A DNA stretch of 31,091 bases, from positions 1-31,091 of the IMG/VR virus record IMGVR_UViG_3300037840_000121; one strand, given 5' to 3'. This stretch comes from a virus. The notes beneath the pieces were generated by a model. It saw nothing but the letters and a program-made list of their open reading frames with translations. It made no database searches and was not told the origin of the DNA. The position numbers were made by a program, and so were the translations under genes. This document shows, piece after piece, positions 6,604-13,584 of this stretch (position 1 is the first letter of the stretch; each line of letters starts with the position of its first letter).

Positions 6604-6882
6604 ATGACCAAGAACTGGCCCATCGAACCAGTCCTGCTCCTCCTGTTCCTAGGCATCTGCTTCTTCCTCGGCATGGGGGTCTTTGTCGAGTTCAAATTCC
6701 CTAACGACCGCGAACTGTTCACGCTGATCTCCGGGTTGGTCACCGGCTTCGCAGGCGCGTTCCTTATGCGGGTCAAGCCACAGTCCAAGAGTGATGAAGT
6801 TCCTCCCGGCACAACGCAGGTCGAGAGCGTATCCATCGCTAAAACCCCGGTGACTCCCGCTGTCGAAGAGGTTGCCAAGTGA
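6604..6882 (+). CDS. Small membrane protein, holin candidate
   Basis: This 92-residue protein has two hydrophobic segments (about residues 9-27, starting PVLLLLFLGICFFLGMGVF, and about 38-56) separated by a charged loop with EFKFPNDREL. A soluble tail rich in Lys, Pro, Thr and Val follows (to residue 92). Size and topology fit class II holins or holin-associated proteins, but no family motif is seen. It is the first of four consecutive small membrane protein genes. Its stop overlaps the next start (GTGA), so the pair is translated together, as in some dual holin systems. Confidence 0.6.
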   Translation: MTKNWPIEPVLLLLFLGICFFLGMGVFVEFKFPNDRELFTLISGLVTGFAGAFLMRVKPQSKSDEVPPGTTQVESVSIAKTPVTPAVEEVAK

Positions 6883-7148
6883 CCCCTACCAACTGGCCCA
6901 AGTTCATCCAGGAGAACTTCGACAAGCTCCTGCTCGTGTTTGTGTTCCTGTCCTGTGTTGTGCTGGTCGTGCATCTGGTTCATGATTCCCGCGACCAGGA
7001 GCTTGTGTTGTGGGGGAGGGAGATTGCAGACACTGTCCTTGGCGCTTTGCTGGGGCTGATTACCGGCCATGCTCTAGCAGCCAGCCGTACGGTCGCTACA
7101 ACCACTGGCAACCCACCTGCGACTTCGGTGGTGACTGAAACGAAATAG
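6879..7148 (+). CDS. Small membrane protein, holin candidate
   Basis: The 89-residue product starts at GTG in a GTGA overlap with the gene before. It has one strong hydrophobic helix (about 18-34, LLLVFVFLSCVVLVVHLV) and a second, weaker one (about 51-68, with VLGALLGLITGHALA), ending in a polar Thr-rich tail. It closely matches the layout of its upstream neighbour (two helices, polar tail), which suggests an old duplication or a paired function. No catalytic motifs are present. The holin role is inferred from context only. Confidence 0.6.
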   Translation: MTPTNWPKFIQENFDKLLLVFVFLSCVVLVVHLVHDSRDQELVLWGREIADTVLGALLGLITGHALAASRTVATTTGNPPATSVVTETK

Positions 7149-7178
7149 TACCTGAACTCATCCTCATGGTGATGCTGA

Positions 7179-7442
7179 ATGTCTACCCTCGAAACCCGAA
7201 TAACCAGACTCGAAGACAGTCACAGGAGTCTTGTGCAACGGTTAGATCATCTGGATGAGTGCGTGGATAGCGTCAAGGTACAGGCCGCTGAGAACGCGGA
7301 GTTGGTTAGGGCTAACGCGCAAAAATGGGACGGGAGATGGAAGCTGGGGATAGGGATTGTGATCGGAGTTGCATTGGCTACGGGCTCCGGCACGGTCAGT
7401 CTCAAATCTCTCCTGGATCTATTTGGTAAAATCTTTCATTAA
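7179..7442 (+). CDS. Coiled-coil protein with C-terminal membrane helix (XhlA-like)
   Basis: The 87-residue protein starts with an amphipathic coiled coil (ETRITRLEDSHRSLVQRL and on to about residue 50), followed by WDGRWK and one membrane helix (about 55-72, LGIGIVIGVALATGSG), then a short C-terminal LLDLFGKIFH. The order coiled coil, Trp-rich junction, single C-terminal helix is that of hemolysin XhlA-type and related phage proteins often coded next to holins. Its start has only a weak upstream purine run. A membrane-anchored partner of the holins is the best guess. Confidence 0.55.
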   Translation: MSTLETRITRLEDSHRSLVQRLDHLDECVDSVKVQAAENAELVRANAQKWDGRWKLGIGIVIGVALATGSGTVSLKSLLDLFGKIFH

Positions 7443-7455
7443 GGTTTTAACAAAT

Positions 7456-7767
7456 ATGAGTACCAGCGAAATTGCTCCTGAGCAATCTCTAGCTCCTACT
7501 ACAACTACTCAACAGGACATCACACTTGCCGGTCAGCGTAAGGTCAACCTGATCTGGGAGTTCACACAGGCGGCCGTGGCTCTAATGGTGGTTGGAGCCA
7601 ACATCGCGGTGTGGTTACGGATGAGCTTCGTCAATGCAACCAATCCAATTCCTGAAGGGTTGAGCAATGCCTTGTTCCTGATTGTCGGGTTCTACTTTAG
7701 CCGGACGAACCATGCGGCTATTGGCGGGGTCGGGCATAAGCCGAGCCAGCCTTATGAAGGGCGTTAG
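7456..7767 (+). CDS. Conserved two-helix phage membrane protein, holin candidate
   Basis: I use ATG 7456 (103 residues); the longer frame to 7369 overlaps the previous gene. A polar N-terminal tail (1-27) is followed by GQRKVNLIWEFTQAAVALMVV (first helix, about 32-56) and a second hydrophobic segment in LSNALFLIVGFYFSRTNH. The 'NLIWE-TQ' and 'FYFSRTNH' signatures resemble a recurrent family of small phage membrane proteins, often placed in lysis cassettes. Of the four consecutive membrane genes this one looks most like a conserved phage family. AAGG lies about 12 nt before the start. Confidence 0.6.
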   Translation: MSTSEIAPEQSLAPTTTTQQDITLAGQRKVNLIWEFTQAAVALMVVGANIAVWLRMSFVNATNPIPEGLSNALFLIVGFYFSRTNHAAIGGVGHKPSQPYEGR

Positions 7768-7770
7768 CAC

Positions 7771-8232
7771 ATGGCTTCATTTTTCACCACCAAGATCACG
7801 CACGCCCGTCTCACCTTCTCCCCCTTCTCCAGCGAGCAGATGGCCAACCTCGGGCAACTAATGGTGGACACCATCACCAAGCGAATCCGGTTTGCCACCG
7901 ACGCTAACGACAACCGGGCCAAGGATCTAGTCCCGCGCTATGCCGACCGCAAGATCCGGCGCGGGCGCGCTCCCATCCGCGACTGGACCTGGCGCGGGGC
8001 TACCCTCGGCTCGTTCAAAGTCCTACGCGCCAGTGAGGATCGCGTGACCATCGGCTTCACCACCGCCCAAGCCAACCAGATCGTCGCCACCCAGAACGCC
8101 CGCGTGAAGATGTTCGGCAACTCCCCCAAGGATCTGGACACTCTCCACGCCGCCGTCCGTTACATGGTGGAGTTGAAGATTTACAACCGGGCGGCGGCCG
8201 CTCCTATCTCCATACGCCAACTAGTTGCTTAG
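7771..8232 (+). CDS. Conserved phage structural protein (possible tail completion protein)
   Basis: This 153-residue basic protein has helices near the N-terminus (EQMANLGQLMVDTITKRI), an NDNRAKDLVPRYADRK stretch, then IRDWTWRGATLGSFKVL and a late MFGNSPKDLDTL. The order 'RI - ND - AK-L - YA-K - RDW-TG-L - MFG-SP' is one I associate with a phage protein family annotated as tail or neck components. I do not know its exact role. A GAAGGG purine run lies 9 nt before the ATG. It directly precedes the tape measure gene. Confidence 0.5.
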   Translation: MASFFTTKITHARLTFSPFSSEQMANLGQLMVDTITKRIRFATDANDNRAKDLVPRYADRKIRRGRAPIRDWTWRGATLGSFKVLRASEDRVTIGFTTAQANQIVATQNARVKMFGNSPKDLDTLHAAVRYMVELKIYNRAAAAPISIRQLVA

Positions 8233-8234
8233 GC

Positions 8235-8240
8235 TACACT
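8235..8240 (+). promoter_or_regulatory. Possible -10 box before the tape measure gene
   Basis: TACACT ends 7 nt before the tape measure ATG, which has no convincing SD. It fits the TANNNT pattern seen before several other genes here, but the gene lies close behind an upstream gene and may simply be cotranscribed. Confidence 0.3.
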
Positions 8241-8247
8241 GGCTGGT

Positions 8248-11200
8248 ATGACCCCCAGCGGCGGCGACCAAACCCTCTCTTACGAGTTTGACCCACGCTC
8301 CCTCCTCCGTGGATTTGAGCAGGTAAATAAGGCCCGCGCCGATTTTGAGAAGGGGGTCGAGGGGTCGGCTGGTCGCCTTGACAAAGCCCTCACCTCCGTC
8401 TACGACAACCTGATTAAATCCAGTTCTAGGGCTGAGCAAGCCCAACAGCGTTACGTCCGCTCCATCGAGCAGTCTGCCGCCGCTTACGGGCGCACAGGCG
8501 TGGACAAGCTGATCGCCCAACGCGATGCCATCATCAAGCGCTTAGGGGATGAAGAGAAGCTGGTCGCGCGGGTGACTGCCGCTTACTCCAAGATGATCGC
8601 GGTCGAGCGTCAACGTGGGGCAGGCAGTGGGACTGGCGGCGGGTTATCCGGCAATGGGTCAGGCGTGCTGGCCTTACGCGGCATCCGCGATCTATTCGAG
8701 GGTCGCACTAGCTACGGGGAAGTGCAACTGGGCAAGTCCCTGGCCGGTCTGACTGGCACTGCCGCTGTCGTGGGCGGGATCACTGCCGCTTTCGCCGGCC
8801 TCGCCATCGCCGGTTTCAAAGCTACCGAATCCCTCGCTGCCTATGGGACCGAGATTCGCGACATCGAACTCCGCACTGGCCTCACCACCAAAGAAGTCTC
8901 CCAGTTCTCCTACGTAGCCAAAACCGTAGGCATGGACGTGCAGGTTGTAGACCGGATGATGCGGGGGCTATCCGAGGCGGTGGCGGATGTAAGCCCTGCC
9001 GGGCAGAAAGCTCGGGAGACTCTCTCTAGCCTCGGCGTGAGCACCCGTGATCTCGAAGGCAACCTGCGCCCAACCGGGACCATTCTCCTGGAGATTTCGC
9101 AAGCCTTCGCCAAGCTCCCCCCTGGCATCCAGCTCTCCAAAGACGCCATGGACCTGTTCAAGCGGATTGGGATAGAGACGGTGCCGCTGATGAGGGAATT
9201 GTCAAGCGGCGTGAAGGACTTCAACGAGAAAGGGCTACCATCCCCAACCAGTGACGATGTGGAGCGGTGGGCTGGCTACAACAAACAACTGCAAGGGGCG
9301 GCGGCTTGGTGGGCCGAGATCGGGCGGGAGATCAAAGACATTGGGGCACGTGCTTTCATTGGCGTCACTGGCATGTTGTCCGGCGCTCCGTCCCCACGCT
9401 CTAACATTGGCGAGGCTACTGCCGCTGACATTGCCCGCGATTCGCAGGAGGATCGGATCGCCCAAGCCGGCGGCCGGAGCGCCATGTCCGCAGCGGGGGC
9501 GGCATTTGGCAAGTTCTTGTCTGGCGGCCAGGGGATAGAGGGTGCCCAGCACCAACTCACGGATCTGAAGAAGAAGCTGGACGACCTACGCACGTCTGGC
9601 GAGCAGCTAGATCGTAACAACACGCTGCCGGAAGTTTTTGATAAGCAGCGGAAAGCGATAGAGGCTGCCACTGCTGCCTATGACAGGCAGCAACTTGTGG
9701 TCAAGAACCTGAACAAGTCCCAATCCGAGCAACTTGCTATCACCGAAGCTCTTCGCAAACTCCAGATTAGTGAGGCTGATCGGGTCGCCCACCCCTACGG
9801 GATGCTCAAGGCCGACCAGGAACTTCTAACCATGGCCCGTATGCCTGGGATTACACCAGGGCAGGTAGCCACCGCTCAAGGCACTCTCGCCCCGCAACGC
9901 TTGCAGGAGATCCAGCAAAACATCACTAAGGCGATGGACAAGCAACGAGATGAGATGCGGAAGCTGGAAGGGCTACCATCTCTAGAAGCTATCCGCGCCG
10001 AAGCCTTGCCCCAGACCAAATCCACTGGTTTCCTCTCCATCGCCAGCGGCGGACCCGTGTCCGAAAAACAGATGGCGGATCAGCTACACGGGATGGAGGA
10101 AAGTGTTCGGCTCGCCAAGGAACTATTGGATGTGAACCGGAAGAACGATGAGCAAGCGGCTGAAGCGCAGGCGAAAGTCGCCAGCGCCCTCGCCCCCAAC
10201 TCACTCCAAAACCGCCTAGCTACGGAACAGCAGATCGCCAACATCAAGATCCGGGCGGCGGATGAGGAGTATAGCGAGGCTGTGTCGCTGGCCGACAAGC
10301 AAACCGACCAGTTCAACAAGGAGACCGCGCTGTATGTGGCGCGGTTGAAGCATGTCGGGGAAGTGGCCAAGGCCCAGGCCGAGGCTGATGAACAGCACGC
10401 GGGTGAGATCCGCAAGCAGATGGATGAGATACAGAAGGTGGCGGAGTCACTGGCTACGACCCTGTTCCTGCACCCGGACAAGTTCGGTAAGCAGTTACTA
10501 ACCACCATGCGGGACGCGGCCCTCAAACCCATCACCAGCGGGATCGGGGAGATGGCGGCTAGCGCCCTGCACCCGCTCATATTTGGGGCGAGCGGCACAG
10601 CCGGCCTGGCTGGGGCTATGCACGTGTTTGGCAGCGGCACTGGCAAACCCCGGATACTGGCTGACGGCAGCGCGCTTGTCACCGTCACTAACCCTGGCGG
10701 GGGCACGGGCGCCGGGGGCGGGACAGTAAGTTATGGCGGGGGTGGCCCGTGGTATAGTCAACTCGCCGGCCATGCGGCTATGATGCTTGCCCCTGGATTT
10801 ATGCAGGCGGTCGGTGGCGGTGGCGGGGGCGGCAGCCTAACCCCATCCGTCTCCTCTAGCATCGACTGGACTGGGGGTGGGTCTAGCGCCGGAGGCGGGT
10901 CGGTGGCGGGCGGTGTGCCTTATTCCCCCGCCGCGATGGGGACTAGTCTCGGGGCGTTCGGCGGAGGTGGGGGCGGAGGCGGGGCAGGTGCTGAAGCTCT
11001 CGCTGCTGTCATGGGACTTTCCCCTGCCATGCGAAAGTCCATGCTCTCCTCTACTGGCGGTCTGAACAACCCACTCAAAGCCATCACTGGCGCGTTTGGC
11101 GGATCGGCATGGGCCAACTCCCAATCCAGTATTGGTTCTAATGTGGCGGGCTGGCTCAACCCTTCTACCACCGCTGCTGGCCGTAGCACCGCTCTCCAAG

Positions 11201-11940
11201 CCTTATCCCGCGGCCCGTTCACCGGCACCCCGGTTGGCGGACTGGCGGCGTCTGGCGGCATCGCCCTCTCCGAAGCCGGTCTGCTTGGTAACAACCGGGG
11301 GACAGGGGCTGGTATTGCGGAGGGGGCTGCTGGCGGGTTCCTGGTCGCCGGTCCTATCGGGGCGGCGGTCGGCGCGAGCATTGGCCTAGGTGAGATGCTG
11401 GCTGGCGTCCAGTCCCCCCGCAATGAGGCCAAGCAACTCGTCAAGCAAACTTACGGGATTGGGATCTCCAACGCCGAGGCGGATAAGATTGTCGACATCG
11501 CCAACCAGTCTTACGCCGGTCGCGTGTCCATCGCGGTGCGGTCGCCAGAGGTTAGGCAGATGCTGGGGCTATATGCGGCTGGCACCGGGCAGGCGGCAGG
11601 CCAAGCCCGCGCTATGTCCGCCGACACCCCGCATGGGGCCAGTTTCGTGGAGACAGGCGGCCGTCTCACCCAACAATCCACTTACCAGTACGGGGCGGCG
11701 TTCACCCAAGCCAGCGCGTTTCCCGTGATGGGGTCGGTCCCAGGCGGCACGTATCCAGGAGGCGGTGGCCCAAGCCAAGTCTCCCTCAACCTCTCCGGCT
11801 CCTCAGTGGACGCCTTCATCCGTGGCCAAATGGTGACCCCTGATTACGTGGCGAACCAGCAGGCATCCGCGTGGGATTCTAGCACGGGTCGAACATCTAG
11901 CGCCATGACGATGCAAGAGGCTGGCAGTATAGTAAGCTAG
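8248..11940 (+). CDS. Tape measure protein
   Basis: At 1230 residues this is the second-largest product in the window, and it has the features of tape measure proteins, which set tail length and are packed inside the tube. The N-terminal ~160 residues are helical, then a hydrophobic segment (about 166-190, GTAAVVGGITAAFAGLAIAG) leads into the conserved-looking AAYGTEIRDIELRTG and KEVSQFSYVAK region. Long coiled-coil stretches run from about 430 to 730. A Gly/Ser-rich low-complexity region spans about 815-925, and a second hydrophobic stretch (about 1025-1054) lies near the C-terminus. At roughly 1.5 angstrom per residue, a tail of about 180 nm is expected (inference). It follows the chaperone genes, with a membrane-protein block in between. 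Confidence 0.9.
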   Translation: MTPSGGDQTLSYEFDPRSLLRGFEQVNKARADFEKGVEGSAGRLDKALTSVYDNLIKSSSRAEQAQQRYVRSIEQSAAAYGRTGVDKLIAQRDAIIKRLGDEEKLVARVTAAYSKMIAVERQRGAGSGTGGGLSGNGSGVLALRGIRDLFEGRTSYGEVQLGKSLAGLTGTAAVVGGITAAFAGLAIAGFKATESLAAYGTEIRDIELRTGLTTKEVSQFSYVAKTVGMDVQVVDRMMRGLSEAVADVSPAGQKARETLSSLGVSTRDLEGNLRPTGTILLEISQAFAKLPPGIQLSKDAMDLFKRIGIETVPLMRELSSGVKDFNEKGLPSPTSDDVERWAGYNKQLQGAAAWWAEIGREIKDIGARAFIGVTGMLSGAPSPRSNIGEATAADIARDSQEDRIAQAGGRSAMSAAGAAFGKFLSGGQGIEGAQHQLTDLKKKLDDLRTSGEQLDRNNTLPEVFDKQRKAIEAATAAYDRQQLVVKNLNKSQSEQLAITEALRKLQISEADRVAHPYGMLKADQELLTMARMPGITPGQVATAQGTLAPQRLQEIQQNITKAMDKQRDEMRKLEGLPSLEAIRAEALPQTKSTGFLSIASGGPVSEKQMADQLHGMEESVRLAKELLDVNRKNDEQAAEAQAKVASALAPNSLQNRLATEQQIANIKIRAADEEYSEAVSLADKQTDQFNKETALYVARLKHVGEVAKAQAEADEQHAGEIRKQMDEIQKVAESLATTLFLHPDKFGKQLLTTMRDAALKPITSGIGEMAASALHPLIFGASGTAGLAGAMHVFGSGTGKPRILADGSALVTVTNPGGGTGAGGGTVSYGGGGPWYSQLAGHAAMMLAPGFMQAVGGGGGGGSLTPSVSSSIDWTGGGSSAGGGSVAGGVPYSPAAMGTSLGAFGGGGGGGGAGAEALAAVMGLSPAMRKSMLSSTGGLNNPLKAITGAFGGSAWANSQSSIGSNVAGWLNPSTTAAGRSTALQALSRGPFTGTPVGGLAASGGIALSEAGLLGNNRGTGAGIAEGAAGGFLVAGPIGAAVGASIGLGEMLAGVQSPRNEAKQLVKQTYGIGISNAEADKIVDIANQSYAGRVSIAVRSPEVRQMLGLYAAGTGQAAGQARAMSADTPHGASFVETGGRLTQQSTYQYGAAFTQASAFPVMGSVPGGTYPGGGGPSQVSLNLSGSSVDAFIRGQMVTPDYVANQQASAWDSSTGRTSSAMTMQEAGSIVS

Positions 11941-11945
11941 GGATT

Positions 11946-12764
11946 ATGGCTACCCCCTTGATCCACGACCCGGCGAAAGTGAAGCTCGGCAAACTGGCCC
12001 CCGTCCGTTTGCCCCATATGCGGATGTTCGCGGAGTTGCAGAAAGCAGTGGCCCTGCCTGCCCCGCCTCCCGCCGTGGGCTGGTACAAGGGGACACCTGC
12101 CACCAAGTACGGACCTCTACCCGCCGTCACTTCTTTCGACATGGACGGCAATGACACAATCGGCCTGTGCGGAGTGGCTGGCCTCGCGCACTTTGAGCAA
12201 GTCGTCTCTACTGTCGCTGGCTCTCCTGTAGTTCCTACGAAAGCCGATTGCATCGCTGAGTATTCTCGTCTCACCGGCTACAACCCTGACGATCCGTCCA
12301 CCGACCAAGGCTCGGTCCTGTCGGAATTGCTACAAGCCTTTGAGACTGGCGGAGTGTTCGGTCGCAAGATTAGTGGCTTTGTCGGCCTTGACCCGACCAA
12401 CCTGACCCAGATGAAGTCTGGCATTTGGTTCTTTGGGGCTACATACCTCGGGGTGGAGTTGCCTACCGTGGCACAGAGCCAGACAGTCTGGGATGTGACC
12501 GGGTCCACCACTGGCGATAGCGAGCCGGGGTCATGGGGCGGACATTGTGTGCTGGATGTGGCGTTGGATGATACCTACCACGCGCTGGTGACCTGGGGCT
12601 CTATCAAACTGGCCACCATCGCCTGGATCGACGCTTATTGCAGTGAGGCGTATGCACTCCTGTCCCCAGATTGGATCATGAGCAAAGGTCCGCTGGCCGG
12701 TCTGACCCCTGGCGGCGTACCCCTTGCCAGTGTCGCCGCCGACCTGAAACGGATCGCGGCCTAA
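11946..12764 (+). CDS. Papain-like cysteine peptidase-like tail protein
   Basis: The 272-residue protein carries the marks of a phage protein family with a papain-like fold: GNDTIGLCGVAGLAHF with candidate nucleophile Cys75, TDQGSVLSELLQAF, and GSWGGHCVLDV with candidate His200 followed by VTWG (216-218). It ends in the usual YCSEAYALLSPDWI segment. In related sequences that I recall the Cys region reads 'GDC-AAAH'; here the preceding Asp is Leu. The enzyme could cut host cell-wall peptides or other tail proteins during infection, or be an inactive structural relative. It lies between tape measure and tail tip genes, where GTA-like tails carry NlpC/P60 peptidases. Confidence 0.55.
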   Translation: MATPLIHDPAKVKLGKLAPVRLPHMRMFAELQKAVALPAPPPAVGWYKGTPATKYGPLPAVTSFDMDGNDTIGLCGVAGLAHFEQVVSTVAGSPVVPTKADCIAEYSRLTGYNPDDPSTDQGSVLSELLQAFETGGVFGRKISGFVGLDPTNLTQMKSGIWFFGATYLGVELPTVAQSQTVWDVTGSTTGDSEPGSWGGHCVLDVALDDTYHALVTWGSIKLATIAWIDAYCSEAYALLSPDWIMSKGPLAGLTPGGVPLASVAADLKRIAA

Positions 12765-12784
12765 AAGGACTAGGGAGTTGTCAG

Positions 12785-13090
12785 ATGTGGCACCGATGGC
12801 CTTGGGAATGGTTCCGGCGCAAGCATAAGCGACCAGTCAGATTTCTGGTCTATCTACGCAGAAAAGGAAAACGAGAAGGAGATAACGATATGGCAAAAGC
12901 AATGAAGACAGGGATTGATTTCCAGTTGTTGGATAACGGCACTGCCGCCGCAACCCTCACCCCGCTTGACGGCGCAGGGTTGGAAATCACTGTCACCGCT
13001 ACCCTCCCTGGCGGGGCCACCATCTCCGGCACCAGCGAGGGTATTGATGTGGTCGGCAGCGCGGCGGCTGGCTTCAGCATCGCGCTATAG
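12785..13090 (+). CDS. Small beta-rich tail protein with two possible starts
   Basis: Two ATGs in one frame both have good SD sequences: 12785 (GGGAG, 7 nt spacing; 101 residues) and 12890 (AAGGAG, 8 nt spacing; 66 residues). The short form starts MAKAMKTGIDFQ and is a small Ig-like beta protein (ITVTATLPGGATISG, IDVVGSAAAGFS), likely virion-associated. The long form adds 35 residues that are strikingly cationic and Trp-rich (MWHRWPWEWFRRKHKR), unlike the rest. The 12890 start has the stronger SD and I consider it the main one; the longer product may be a second isoform. Confidence 0.55.
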   Translation: MWHRWPWEWFRRKHKRPVRFLVYLRRKGKREGDNDMAKAMKTGIDFQLLDNGTAAATLTPLDGAGLEITVTATLPGGATISGTSEGIDVVGSAAAGFSIAL

Positions 13091-13118
13091 TCACTAGAGA
13101 ATTGGAGGCGGATAGCGT

Positions 13119-13559
13119 ATGGCTTTCGGCAACATCGCCTCCGCCGTCCCCGCTGGCGTCTTCCCCCAGACCCTCTCCACCTCCTTCTCCTTATCCATGG
13201 GCTTCCCGCTGCTCGCTAATCGCTATCACGACGGGACCTACCAGTGCTCGCTGATAACGGATGGCGTCAACCCACCCCGCGCCCCTCGCATCTGGAAACA
13301 GAGCAAGCGGCTACAGACTAGCGACCTCGCCGCCCTGTTTGCCTTCTGGAAGACCACGGTGAACTACGGATTGCTCCCGTTCTACTTCTATGACCCGTTC
13401 GAGCCCTCTCCGGGGCAACCGATTGGGAGCAACTACGACCCGTCCGGGGCCAGCAGCCAGGGGCGGGTGGTGTGCTTTCTGCGTGGCGGGCAATGGAAGC
13501 AGGAGATTACGCTGGGTAGGAATAACGTGCCGGGGCTGGAGTTAGTGGAGTGCGCTTAG
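13119..13559 (+). CDS. Minor tail protein (gpM/DUF2460-like)
   Basis: The 146-residue protein contains the central segment LFAFWKTTVNYGLLPFYFYDPFEPSP and a final strand with QEITLGRNNVPGLELVE, the layout of short distal tail proteins such as lambda gpM and the DUF2460 type ('F-x-F-R-P' region). These sit between the tape measure complex and the tail tip. GGAGG lies 10 nt before the ATG. It directly precedes the large tail-tip fusion, whose first 150 residues look like a diverged second copy of the same module (FTYNAPNPDGSTSPYQVTWE), suggesting a duplication. Confidence 0.6.
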   Translation: MAFGNIASAVPAGVFPQTLSTSFSLSMGFPLLANRYHDGTYQCSLITDGVNPPRAPRIWKQSKRLQTSDLAALFAFWKTTVNYGLLPFYFYDPFEPSPGQPIGSNYDPSGASSQGRVVCFLRGGQWKQEITLGRNNVPGLELVECA

Positions 13560-13572
13560 GGATATGTCATAA

Positions 13573-13578
13573 TATCCT
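13573..13578 (+). promoter_or_regulatory. Possible -10 box before the tail tip gene
   Basis: TATCCT ends 6 nt before the ATG of the 1533-residue tail tip gene, which lacks an SD sequence. It is also part of a weak inverted repeat (GGATAT...ATATCC, 13560-13577). Confidence 0.35.
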
Positions 13579-13584
13579 TAGCCA

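Noticed and set aside
10690-11000. Gly-codon-rich stretch in the tape measure as a DNA repeat array
   Set aside because: The repeats follow from runs of Gly codons without a fixed unit; no CRISPR-like spacing is seen.
13560-13577. Inverted repeat GGATAT...ATATCC as a regulatory hairpin
   Set aside because: The stem is only 6 A/T-rich bp with a 6-nt loop; too weak to call, although it overlaps the TATCCT box.
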